DNA of 64,000 nt, from assembly GCA_017654935.2 (NCBI GenBank), contig CM065690.1, forward strand, positions 13,528,367-13,592,366. Direction: 5' to 3'. Position 1 is the stretch's first letter. The number at the start of each line of letters is the position of its first letter. Shown in pieces: positions 25,060-35,784 of this stretch. The notes under the pieces are model-generated. The model made no database searches. It was not told the origin of the DNA and worked only from the letters and a program-made list of their open reading frames with translations. Both the position numbers and the translations under genes were made by a program. This DNA comes from Phymorhynchus buccinoides (Eukaryota > Mollusca > Gastropoda > Neogastropoda > Raphitomidae).

Positions 25060-25400
25060 TCTTGTGTCCGTTTTTCTTTCCATGTGGGGGGATACCGTGG
25101 GTCTTTTGCAAAAATAGTTCTACCACATTCTGGAAGTTCTGTGCTTGTAACATCCTTTAATCGCCACCTTTGACCTCTTTGCCTTTTCCTTTTGCTTTCT
25201 ATATCTATTCTTTTTGACCTTATTGGTCCAATTCTCTGCCTCTGTTAAAAAAAAAAAAAAATTGCAAAATAATTTTTCTCCTTGAGCTCCTCCGAAATCG
25301 GAATGTGTCGGCTGTACGCAAGAGCTGTGATGACCAGTGAAAATGAAAGCCTTACCCATTATGTCCCATATGGCCTTGGGAACGCAGAAGAAGAATGAAG
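25060..25400 (+). repeat. GAA-tailed dispersed repeat
   Basis: gtggggggataccgtgggtc, ttctaccacattctggaagt, tctttgccttttccttttgc, gagctcctccgaaatcggaa, ggccttgggaacgcagaagaag. Full copies are about 340 bases with a GAAGAA tail, which suggests a retroposon end of unknown class. Confidence 0.75.
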
Positions 25401-25859
25401 TTCGTTTTTTCAGTTTTTCACTGGTCCACTCTCCGCTTGCATTTCAGCCGAACGCACATCATTGCCAATTTATTTCGGAGGACATAAAAACTAAAAAAGG
25501 ACATTAAAAAAATTAATTGAAACAAAAACAAATAGATTCAGACGACATTTAGACTTTAGTTATGTGGCGTCACCTGAAGTCGGGAGTTAGGCGGAGTATG
25601 GCCGCCCAAGTGGCGTGGACCCTTTAAAAAGCAGCCATACCACGTAATCTGCTCACCCATAGACCATGCCCAAAAAAAATGTTCAATAGCACTGGGTCGG
25701 GCCCCCAGCCAGAACGTTTTAAGTGGGGAAACCCGAAAAAACAAACAAACTGATTATTAATGTGTATTTAAGGTATTACTGGACAGTTCGGGGACGCGTG
25801 AGTGAGATGGTGTCCCCTGACCCAACGATATGCGAACACTACACAATAGGCTCAGAATT

Positions 25860-25880
25860 CCCCCCCCCCCCCCCCCCCCA
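25860..25880 (+). repeat. Poly-C tract
   Basis: About 20 C in a row. Confidence 0.95.
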
Positions 25881-25938
25881 AATGATTTAAAAGTTAAGCA
25901 TACTCAATTACATTATTGTAATAACATTATTACAATTT

Positions 25939-26093
25939 ACCATATTTTTAGACTATAAGTGCACCCCCCAAATTTACATAAAAATTTTCAGATTGTGTTA
26001 CTATATTTCATACGAGTTTCATCAGTCACATTATAAGGCGCAGGGGTCACAGTTCGGGAAAAAAGTATCGGCCTTATAGTCGAAAAAATATGG
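25939..26093. mobile_element. ACCGTATTTTTCGG MITE family, short copy
   Basis: ttaccatatttttagactat and gccttatagtcgaaaaaata form the inverted ends. The inside has gcaccccccaaatttac and ggcgcaggggtc. It is about 155 bases. Confidence 0.75.
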
Positions 26094-26960
26094 TTGTATT
26101 ACATTTATAAATAGAAGTATGTAAACTCTCACCACGTTGGGTAGTCCATGTGAGTGACCAGCGCCGTCAGCATAGTCCCGAGTTTAGGCTCCCAGCTTCA
26201 GGGGGAAGTAAAGGTTGGAGTGCTGCAAAGTCAGTAAAATTGTTCTATTCTTAATAAGCAAAACAAAAAACCACACACAAAAAACACACAGAAGAAAAAC
26301 GATAGAAGGAAAGCACTGTTGCGTTGTCATAAGAAAACAAGGAGACAGGAGAAAATGCAAAAAATCAAAGAAACGAAAACAAAAGAAAATGAACATGTTA
26401 AACACAACCCCTCTCACTTTCCCTTAGGGACCCTGCAGTCAGGGAGTAGAAATTTCCTTTAGGAGACCGATTTGGGGCCTTGTTCAATAAATTCTCTTTA
26501 AAAATCGGAAATCACAGTGACCCCCTTTTTTTTAAAAAAAAATTTTTTTTTTTGTTTTGGGGGCACCAAAAAATTTTTTTTTTCGTGCTTTCGATTGCAT
26601 CTTAATCTCTATGATATAAAAATTGAAAACAATTCGTTATTGCTGTTTAACTGAATGAGTTGAAAGCAGGCCACATCACTGGTCGGGCCAGGGGCATTTT
26701 GCCTGGTTGCTAAAATACTGGCAGCCGTATAACTGGGGCATTGCTAGTATTCTAGAGGCGTGTTGCGAAAAAGTTAAACCAACGTATTTCTTGAAAAAAA
26801 TTAATAAAGGCAGAATGTATTTAAGAAACAAAGGATACAAAAAAATAAAACCACCACACACACACAACAAACAACAAACAAAAACCAGAAGAAGAACATG
26901 GAACAGATTGAACAGAAAGACACAAAGTCTATTCTGTGCTAACTAGTCTATAAACAAAGT
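26094..26960. other. Unassigned AT-rich DNA
   Basis: Homopolymer A/T at 26530-26580. No feature supported. Confidence 0.5.
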
Positions 26961-26963
26961 AAA

Positions 26964-28184
26964 GGGTTCGTACAGATTTTCATACCAAAAAGTCAACAAC
27001 ATTCAAAGACCCTATCCTATTTTTCAAAGACCTCCTCAATTTGTTGGGGCACGAGTGTAGAACGCCTGTTTTTTGTCAGCAGCGAGCTTTCGCAGCCACT
27101 TCTTGTACTCGGCTTGTCTTTCTAGCCCTTCTCGTGGAAATGGGCAGTGCCTGCTTTTCAACTTCTTTGCTTCGAAAAAGCTTCGATCACGATCACTCAA
27201 GTCCAGATAGCCAAAAGACACAGATATAGCGAAGGAAATTAATCCTGACAAATCAAGAAGTCGATAGACAGAACTAGATCGCGGACCGTGGATGTCAGAA
27301 ATTAGCAAATTAAATTGCTCTTTAGTAACCTTGTGGCGCCTACTCAGTTGCCGGGTAGCGATTTGTGACTTGCGCCTAATCGGATGCCAGTAAGCCGATG
27401 GCTAGCGTCGGTTCTGTTCCCGATCGGTTTACATGTAACGGTTGGAACTTTAAAACAAATATCTCGGTGTCTCTACTGCCGCGTAAGAAGGAAGTAGCCT
27501 GTCTCAGTGGTCGGGGAAACAAGTTTCAGATGAGACAAGCAGCTATTTATTTGAAGTTAGAGAATGACCTACCCTGTATTTTAATAATGAAACAAAAGAA
27601 TGTGCCCGCGAACAAAAACAAAGTGGCCAGTGTTTTCGGATTACCATTCTCGCACACACTTACAGTACAACAGCCAGCCATAAGACGCATTCCGTATACA
27701 CATGTAGCAGAGTGGGACGTGCTTGTGCACTCCTCTCTTCTCTCGGCACACACACAGACAATTCGCTACAGCCTACACAAAGTGTACTAACGACAGTAGA
27801 GCGAGACGATGCCCTCTCTCTCTCGCTCTCTCACACACACACCACACCTGCTAGTAGGCCCCTATGCGCACAAAAACATTTTCGTTGTCTTTGGTTATGT
27901 TATTTCAATACAACTGTGGTGTGATAGTTATCATAGTATCTTTGAAAATGATCCAGAGTAAAGTTCAAGTCTGTGCTCTTTCCATTGATGTACAGCAATA
28001 TGCGCTTACTAATCAGTAAGTATCATCAATAAACACAAACTTTTATGGAGTCAATGACTTTTTTTAAGCATCAATTAGTTTTTCACAACCATTTCAACAA
28101 TTTTCAAGACCTTCAAAGCGAAATTTTCATAGACTTGAAAATGACACTCCATTTCTCAAAGACTTTCAAAGACTGTATGAACCC
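26964..28184 (-). mobile_element. 1.2-kb DNA transposon with GGGTTCRTACAG ends
   Basis: GGGTTCGTACAG at 26964 and its inverse CTGTATGAACCC at 28173-28184 are the ends. Sub-terminal sequence is rich in ttcaaagac words. On the minus strand 27036-27308 is open for 90 codons. Its C-terminal part reads YKKWLRKLAADKKQAFYTR, similar in layout to the start of BED-type zinc fingers in hAT-like transposases (WL...K-A-x-C-x-x-C), but with the cysteines lost. It is most likely a broken, non-autonomous element. A plus-strand open frame of 130 codons (27398-27790) has no recognisable content. Confidence 0.45.
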
Positions 28185-28870
28185 GCAAGACACAGACGAC
28201 GACAAGCAGATAAACCAGATCTGGCTTCGCCACAGTTCACATACAACCTACCACAAACTCAACAGGCCCTTGGCCGCGAGCTTTGATCTTTAACATTCGC
28301 ATCGACAAAATTTAAAAAAACCTCACAAATCACTCCAGCAACCCACACACCAACGGAGAAATGAAAGAGATTACAGGTTTTTACTTCAGGCCCAAACCCT
28401 AAATAGGGGAAGTGGTAGGATCAGACTTTTTTTTATATCGGAATATAGATAGTTATAGACTTACATAGAAAAAACTCTTCTACACGATTGGTACCGCTCA
28501 GCAACCCCATACAAAATCCCAGCATATGCGCGACACCCACTACCCGCCACGACGTGAGTCATAAGGTGCGCGAAAGCGAGTTCAGAAGGCCCCAAGGTCT
28601 TGATTTGATCCTTCCTACCCTCATTAAGAGCTCACCCTCCACCGTCCCTCCGCCACGACCCTACCTACTTACGCTTAGAGAGATCCGATAGAAACCGCAC
28701 ATCCCGCGCACCAAGTGCGCACCAAGCAGACCTCCTCGAAGCCACTGCGTCAAATTGATCAGCTATCTATTAATTCCGGACATTTATGTCCCAGAACGAC
28801 TTGACAGAGTTAATGAGAGTTCAGGAAACTATGTTCCAGGTTCAAACCAAACATGACAAGGGCAAAGGTG
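28185..28870. other. Unassigned DNA
   Basis: 28300-28480 shares words with 34740-34930 (aaaccacaaatcatctcc-like, ggtttttacttcag, gtctggtag/agtggtagga, gactttttttt). This suggests a decayed dispersed repeat. Confidence 0.4.
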
Positions 28871-28878
28871 TGATATAC

Positions 28879-29074
28879 CATGTTTTTGCGGACTACAATG
28901 GCGCACCTGCTTGATAAGGCGCCCACCCCCCACATTTTTGGACTCAACTTCAGTTTTGTGACTCTGTTTCCTTACTATAATTATCATAGTCAGGGGGTCT
29001 CCAGTCTACGAAAATAAGGCGCAGGGGTCTCAGTTACGAAAAAAAAAGTATGCTTATAGTCACGTAAAATACGG
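28879..29074. mobile_element. ACCGTATTTTTCGG MITE family copy
   Basis: taccatgtttttgcggacta and ttatagtcacgtaaaatacgg are the ends, with ggcgcaggggtctcag inside. Confidence 0.7.
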
Positions 29075-29119
29075 TAATCTAACAGTACTACCGCCTTTGG
29101 CCAAATGTATTAGGTAATA

Positions 29120-29513
29120 AGCATTTTCTTAGGTATTAGGTACTTATAGTCCACAGAGGCGCCTCTATGACATTCGGGTGGCTCCCACCTTTAGAGAGAG
29201 TCGCAGCCAGAGGCGCCCACCATTTTTTTTTTGATTGCGATTTTTGTGTGTGACTGATGAGGAAGGAGAGTGGGTGGTGGTGGTAAATTTTGACCAATGA
29301 CAACTTTTTCATTGCCACTCGGATTAACGAGTACTAAGTGCATGGGCACACGGAACCTTTGTTTATCGTCTCATCCAAAATAGTCCACGTTCAAGAAACA
29401 CCCGCTATAGGACCTTGTGCAAAGTGAGAGGGAATAAATCCCCTAGCTGACCCTAGGTTCGAACTCAACGTTAAATCGTTGCTCGGGTTCTTGACACGAA
29501 CGCGCTAACCTTA
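29120..29513 (-). mobile_element. tRNA-derived SINE, copy 2
   Basis: Reverse of copy 1: taggtattaggtacttatag, gaggcgcctctatgacattc, tttttgtgtgtgactgatga, then a head with ggttcgaactcaacg and cacgaacgcgctaacc. The poly-C tract is short here (read as ggagagtgggtggtggtgg). Confidence 0.7.
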
Positions 29514-29591
29514 ACTTACCACTACTGTACGCCACTCCTTAATGCGTAACAAAAATGTCCCAAGCCTTAGTAAACAATCAACCTCAGCAAC

Positions 29592-29754
29592 CTGCAATAA
29601 CACTGTCAGTCCGGCTCCCCCCCACACCCGTGGCGCGCTGATAAGATGTTCCTCCAGCTCGTTGACCTTGTGCGGCGACCCCCGTCTGCACCTAGTCCCC
29701 AGCTCCGTCAGTTCTTCCGTCATTTCATCTGGAAATTCATCCTCCAAGGGACTT
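29592..29754 (-). CDS. Candidate exon, acidic, unknown family
   Basis: An island of balanced composition, open from a possible acceptor (tcgactagagcag) to a possible donor (TTGCAG then GTTGCT), with phases 1 to 0. It encodes EDEFPDEMTEELTELG and then KVNELEEHLIS, an acidic helix-like stretch. It lies on the same strand as, and about 6 kb downstream of, the Tudor exons, so it could be a later exon of that gene. I recognise no domain, and the donor is weak. Confidence 0.35.
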
Positions 29755-29759
29755 CTGCT

Positions 29760-31940
29760 CTAGTCGACCCTGTTAGTAGTGTGTGGATGAAAGGAGAATT
29801 TTTAATTTAATTTTTTTTTTTTGGGGGGGGGGGGGGTGGGGGAGGTAAAAATGCAGAAATCCACAACTCCCACTGTCGCGCAATCTTGGTTCATGGTCAG
29901 TCTTCGCCTTTAGTGTCAATTCTTCAATAGGACTGCGTATTTTTGATGTGTAAATCAGGGTGATAAATTGACGTTAAACACAGAAAAGGGAAAACGGTAT
30001 TTATAGAGGTTTAAGGCTCAACTGAAGTTAAGATTCTTACAACGGGTGTTTTCTTGTATTTAAAACAAATATACTAGTCATCCATCTTTCATGAAAACAT
30101 TCGAAAGGATTACATTATCACAAACTGATTTTTAAAATTAGTTTATCATTACACATGAAACATGCCTGTATATACGTTACATACATATCACATGCCGGTA
30201 TCAATATTACACAGGACACATGCCTGTATATAACATATTACGTACGTCGTAACATATCGTTATAGAGCCAGGCATTGAGGTCTTGCTTACGTGTTTTCAC
30301 CTTTATGTGTTGGCTTGGCAAGATCTGTGTTTGAAGAACAAGCGTTTCATTGTGTGTTGGATGATGTGGTGGATACTGTGTGTAGTAAAGTGTTGGGAAA
30401 GAGAGAGATGGTGTTTGAATGAAGATGTACGAAAGACGTAACCATGCATAAAGCCAGGAAAATTGTAAATGACACTTCTCAATGTGTTTTGAACGAAACA
30501 CTACGAACTATTACATTCTGAGAACGTCAGCCTCACAAAACACTTTTAATATGTTCCCAACTACCAGGGCCACAAGAGAAAATCCTGTCATCCCAGATCA
30601 TTCGCACCTCCTAAAACTCACGATCACTTTTAGTTCTAAATGTGTGTTTCACTCTGTGATTAAACGAAACTATGCCATGCTTGTATCCTTGAGATGGCTG
30701 ATGCATTCCAACATATATATGGTGTATTCTTCTAAGTGGATTATGTGTTACACTGTTTTGCTTCTATTCATGGATTGTCTTGAATGTCCGATGTCTTTGT
30801 GTATTCTGGACATGACAAAATTTCTCGTGGGAGATAATAAAGTGAAGTTGATTGCATTTGATTAGGATACTGCCATCCGTCATAGTCTGCTCTAAGTGAT
30901 GTCGTGCCAAGCACCTGTCGAGCTGGTCCCAGTATCCCCCCCAGTATCCGCATCTCTCTCGCTCTTGTCTCTCGCCTCTCGTCTCTCTCATGTAGCTTGT
31001 TTCAATATGTCCGTGTTATATTGTCTGTCTTGTTGTCCTTAACTTTGGATCCCTCTTACTTGCTATTGTGTATATATTGTTTGATTTGACGAGGAAAATT
31101 GAGTTTTCACGTCCTCTTGTCTGAACAGATACATAGGGACATTGTAAATGACCAGAATAGTGGTTGGAACGTATCTGGCAATGCCCTTGGGATAGGCGAG
31201 TGACGTATAATGCTCAATGTGATAAGTCTCCGATATTTTAAAATTAATGTAGTAGATGATGTTACTGGATAGCTGTAAAGTTGTAATATGGCTAATTCTT
31301 CATGATGGTTTGAAGGATTGGCTTTGATGCTATGCTTACTTATGTTTGTTGCATACTTATGTGTTGGTCTGCTTAGTTTTCTTGTTTTGGCCACAGGGCT
31401 GAGTGTAAAAAAGCGCTAATGCTTATCTCATAGACCCTGTATAAAAAAAACAGTTGTTTCGTTTGTTAGAAAGGCAAGACTGAAAAACATGATAAAGAAC
31501 AGCAGATGAAATGGAAGGGTTTTTACATCTGCATCACAGTTGCCCACCGTAAATGTATACAAAGCTAACTTCCACAACAAACCGAACGACAAGAAAAAGA
31601 GATTCGAGCACGGGAGGGCTAACCAGTACAACTCCCACTAAAACACGAGTGCAAAACAACAAGGCTATGTTAAAGGAACTCAATTCCAAGGCCCGAGTAG
31701 AGCGGCCCACTGACGAAAGCTAGGCTGGGAAAATTAAGTAATGTCATATCCGGCGCCACGTACGGCGTGCGCGTCTCATAACCTCCGGATGTAAGTGGGA
31801 GTCATCCCTCTATCTACGCCGCGGTATGCAGATAGCCATGCCACTTGGACGCGACGTGCGTATTTAGCTATGTGCGAGGTAACCGAGATTCCAAGGTGTT
31901 TTTAGGCTACTGCAGTGTTTTGAGTGTTGGAAATACAAGT
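29760..31940. other. Mostly unassigned DNA with two repeat fragments
   Basis: A T/G block at 29805-29845. Repeated words catgcctgtatat at 30163 and 30221. A retroposon-like tail gggagataataaagtgaagtt at 30830. A decayed GACGTAAAA element at 31105-31205 (ttcacgtcctcttgtctgaa ... ggcaatgcccttggg). No gene seen. Confidence 0.5.
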
Positions 31941-31944
31941 ATAC

Positions 31945-31983
31945 CTCACTCTTCTCTTTCTCCTCTCTCTCTCTCTTTTCTCG

Positions 31984-32015
<32 letters not shown>

Positions 32016-32031
32016 CAAAAATCTCCTCTCT

Positions 32032-32063
<32 letters not shown>

Positions 32064-32448
32064 CATGATGCTCTCTCTCTCTCTTCTTTCCTCCTCTCTC
32101 TGCTCTCTCTCGCTTTCTTCTTCTCTCTCTCTCGCTACTCCTCATCTCTCTCTAAACCATCTTTGTCTCTTTGCCTCTCTCTCTCTCTCCGTCTCTCTCT
32201 CTCTCTTTCCCCGACTCTCTCTCTCTCTCTCTCCCTCATTTCTCTCTCTTTCTCTCCAATCTCTTCTCTAATCTATCTCTCCCTCTTTATCTCTCTCTAG
32301 TTCTGCTCTCTCGTCTCTACTTAACTCTCTCGGCTCTCTCTTGGTCTCACTCTTGTGAAATCTAATCTCTCTCTCGTTCTCTCATCTCTTACATACTCAT
32401 GCTCTCGCTGACTCGCTCTCTCTCTCTTTTTTCTCTCTCTCTGCTCTC

Positions 32449-32479
<31 letters not shown>

Positions 32480-34229
32480 CTAGAGTCTTCAGAAAAAGCT
32501 CTCTCTCTCTCTCTGACTTCTCTCTCTCTTTTCTCTCCTCTCCATGATCTCTCTCTTCTCTCTCTCCATCTCATCTCTCCCTCACTCTCTCAAGTCTTTC
32601 TCTCTTTCTCTCTTTCTCTCTATATCAAGAGGGACTCTCTCTGTACTCGCTCTTAGGTACTCTCTGAGCATATAAGATGAATCTCTCTCTTCTCTCTCCG
32701 TCTCTCTCTCTCTGGAGACTCGCGTCTCTCTCTCGAGGCTCTTTCTCCTCTCTTTTCTCTTTCTCTCTCTTGCTCTTTCTCTCATCTCTCTCGCTCTCAG
32801 GAAAGGAAGGGGGGGGGGGCTCTCTGTCCCAAATTTTTTTCTCTCTCTCTTTCTCTCTCTCTTCTCTCTCCTCTCCTCGCTTTCTCTCTCTCTCTTTCTC
32901 TCGGGGGACTCTCTCTCTTATAATCTCATCCGAAATAACAAAAAGACTTAGAGTCGTCTCTCCCCACGAGGGCTCTCTCTATTCTCCTTCAAGAAGAATG
33001 AAAAACAACTCTCTCTCTCCTCATCAATCTAACATCTCTCATTATCTTTTAAAAAAATCTGTTAGGTAAAGAGTTGAAAAAGAGGTGATCTCTATGACAT
33101 GGGGCATAAGTTACATAACATAATCCTCTCTCTAATCTCTTTCTTGGCTCTCTACTAACTTAGTTCCTCTCGTCTTCGTCTCTCTTTCTCTCTATCTCTC
33201 TCTCATGCCTTGTTTCTCTGCTCTCTCTCGGTCTTTCTCTCTCTATCAACCACTCTCTCTTTAATATCTCGTATCTTGTGCGCTCTCTCTCCTGCCGTGT
33301 GTCTCTCTCTTTCTGCTCTCTCTCTGGTCTCTGCAGTATTCTCGTGCGTGGCGAGCGTGCGTGCGTGAAAGAGAGAGATCTCTCTCTCTTTTTTTTTCTT
33401 ATCTACTCTATCTTTTTTCTCTAAGCTCTCTCTCTCTCTCTTATCAAAGTCTCCCTGATCTCTCTCTCTCTCTGACGATCGCGCTCTCTCGCTCTTTCTA
33501 CTCTCTCGCTCTCTCTCTCTCTCTCTCTCCATCTTTCTCTCTCTCTCTCTTTCAAAAATTCCCGACCTTCTCTCTCTCTTTCTCCTTGTTCCTTAATCTC
33601 TGCATACTTCTCTCTCGCTCCAACGAGCTTCCTTTCACATCCCTTCTCGCTCTTCTCTCCCTCCTCTCCTATATATATCTCTCTCTGCCAAAAAAACTAC
33701 ATCTCTCTCTAGACCCTCTCCGTCTACTCTCTCTCTCGTCTCTCTCTTCAATCTCTGAAAGCCAAGCTCAAGCTTTCTCTCTCAACCACTACCTCTCTCT
33801 CTCTCGAACTAGAGGGAAACTCTCTCTCTCTCAACATCTCTCGTCTCCTCTCTCTCTCTCTCTGTAAGCGACGCACCCATTCTCTCCAACATTGACTCTT
33901 TCTCTCTCTCTCTATTCTCCTCTTTTTATCTCTCTGATCTCTCTCTTTCTGTCTGTCTGTCTGTTTTAACTCTCTCTTTAAAGCTCTCTCTCTCTCTTTT
34001 CTCTCTCTGCTGTTCTACTCTCTCCATCTCTCTAATAAACTCTTTCTAAAGTCTCTCTAATCAGGCTTTCTACATCTCTAAACTCTTTCTCTACTCTCTC
34101 TCTCTCTTCTCTCAAAAAACTATGCTATCTTCTCTGTCAGGTGTCTGTTCTCTCTCTCTTCTTCTTCTTCTTTCTCTCCCTCTCCATCTCTCTTTCTCTC
34201 TCTCTCTCTCATCTTTCTCTCTCTCTTTC

Positions 34230-34264
<35 letters not shown>

Positions 34265-34431
34265 GTCTCGTCATCTCTCATCTTTCTCTCTCTCTGAACT
34301 CTCTTTTTTTACAAGAAGTCTTTCTGTCTCTCTCTCTCTCTCTGACTCGCTCCTCTCCTCTCTCTCTCCTCTCTCCTCTCTCAATCATCTCTCTCTCTCT
34401 CTTCTCTCTCTCCTCTCTCTTCCTCTCCATT

Positions 34432-34464
<33 letters not shown>

Positions 34465-34604
34465 CTTCTCTCTTCTTTTTTTCTCTCTCTCTAGTCTCTC
34501 TCTTTCTTCTCCTCTCTCACGTTATAAGGCGCATGGACTCTCTCTCTGCTCGGAATCTTGGAGAAAAAAAAGTATCTCGCCTCGTATAGTCCGCTAAGTC
34601 CGTA

Positions 34605-34635
<31 letters not shown>

Positions 34636-35175
34636 CTCTCTGGAATTTCTTCACAAACCCCTACAGAAGTTACAGCTAGGTGCTTCTTTTCTGGCAAAGT
34701 AAAAGCTACACTTGCTGAACTCATTCGCATCTCGACGATTTTGAATTATTAAAGAAACCTCAAATCATCTCCAGCCATGCTCACAAACAAAACATTCATA
34801 AACAAAAAAAAAGAAAAATAGAAATGAAATGAAGACAAAAGAAGATTTACGGGGTTTTTACTTCAGCTTTAAACATCTGGAAAAAGGTGTCTGGTAGTCT
34901 TAGACAGGACTTTTTTTTCTCTATAAGACTTTTTTTTTCTCTCTCTTCTCGTCTTCTCCTCTCTGACTTTCTTCTCTACCATCTTTTTTTTTCTCTCTTT
35001 CATCTAGAAAACTTGCTCTCTCTCTCGGCCTCTTTTTCTCTCTCTTCTCTCTCCCAACAACTCTCCCTTCTCTCTCTTTCTTGTGATCTCTAGAAGGGCT
35101 CTCTGAAATCGAAAATAGAAGAAACTCAAATCTTTCTCTCTCTCTCTACATCTCTTTCTCATCTCTCTCTCTTGA
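31945..35175 (+). repeat. 3.2-kb CT-rich (polypyrimidine) tract
   Basis: Dominated by (CT)n with tct/ttct/cgct variants. It is interrupted by short unrelated islands at about 32920-33130, 34515-34620 (a MITE fragment ttataaggcgcatgg ... tatagtccgc) and 34640-34930. Ser/Leu-rich and Arg/Glu-rich open frames across it are translations of the repeat. The strand bias (C/T on plus) is kept throughout. Confidence 0.95.
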
Positions 35176-35359
35176 AGCTCTCTCTCAAATTGAAAAGCTC
35201 TGGCTCTTAATCGTCAACTCTCTAACGTCGAAAAAGAAAAAAAAAAACAGGGGGCAGTCAAAGAAAAAGGGGCCTTATATTCTCCATCTCGGCATCTCTC
35301 TCTCCCTCCCTCTCACTAGCGTGGATAACAAACATAACCGCCCAACTAGACAATCCGAG

Positions 35360-35560
35360 AAGAAAAAAAAAAAAAAAAAAACAAAAAAAAAAAAAAATAA
35401 AAGAAAAAAAAAAAAAGGAAAAAAAAAAAAAAAAAAAAAAGATATAAAAAAAAAAAAATTAAAAAAGTAAAAAAAAAAAAAAGAAGAAAATAAATAAGAA
35501 AAAAAAAAACAAAAAAAAAAATAAAAAAAAAAAGAAAACAAATAAAAAAAAAAAAATGCC
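35360..35560 (+). repeat. Poly-A rich block
   Basis: About 200 bases, almost all A, with scattered G, T and C. Open frames of Phe/Tyr on the minus strand are meaningless. Confidence 0.95.
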
Positions 35561-35641
35561 AAACCACCGTCCGGTCCGTTAATTTGGTGGCGGTTCCCCC
35601 ACCCCACCCACAAACCAACAAAAAAAAAAAATGCAAAAAGT

Positions 35642-35784
35642 TTAGATGGCTCTCCCGCAAACTTTTTCTTGTGATATTCCTCTTCTAAGAGCCGAGGGAG
35701 TCTGCGCCCGAATTAGGCCGCGGGACATTGGTTTTAGAAAGGTGTTGTCAACAACCTCTGGTTGACGTAGTCGATTGAGTGCGC
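35642..35784 (-). pseudogene. Duplicate of exon G 5' part (Tudor core) with a different continuation and a frame break
   Basis: Acceptor gttgtgtctgtcag is followed by GCGCACTCAATCGACTAC, homologous to exon G (AHSIDYVN...). One base is missing before CAGAGGTTG. Beyond the break, another frame gives EVVDNTFLKPMSRG and then TPSALRRGIS, which again looks like the second half of a Tudor domain (L-x-P...P-x-A-x-x-x-x-I), before a TAA. The 3' part is not related to exon G in sequence. Either this is the true next exon with a damaged start, or it is a rearranged copy. The intron upstream of each copy (35960-36330 and 37090-37440) is also duplicated. Confidence 0.45.

Noticed and set aside
27398..27790. 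Plus-strand open frame of 130 codons
   Set aside because: Lies inside the 1.2-kb inverted-repeat element, with no family resemblance; likely chance.
30482..30865. Plus-strand open frame of 127 codons
   Set aside because: AT-rich, no recognisable domain, no splice sites, and it ends in a retroposon-like tail (gggagataataaag).
31845..34589. Ser/Leu-rich plus-strand and Arg/Glu-rich minus-strand open frames
   Set aside because: Products of the CT simple repeat, with no splice sites or conserved motifs.
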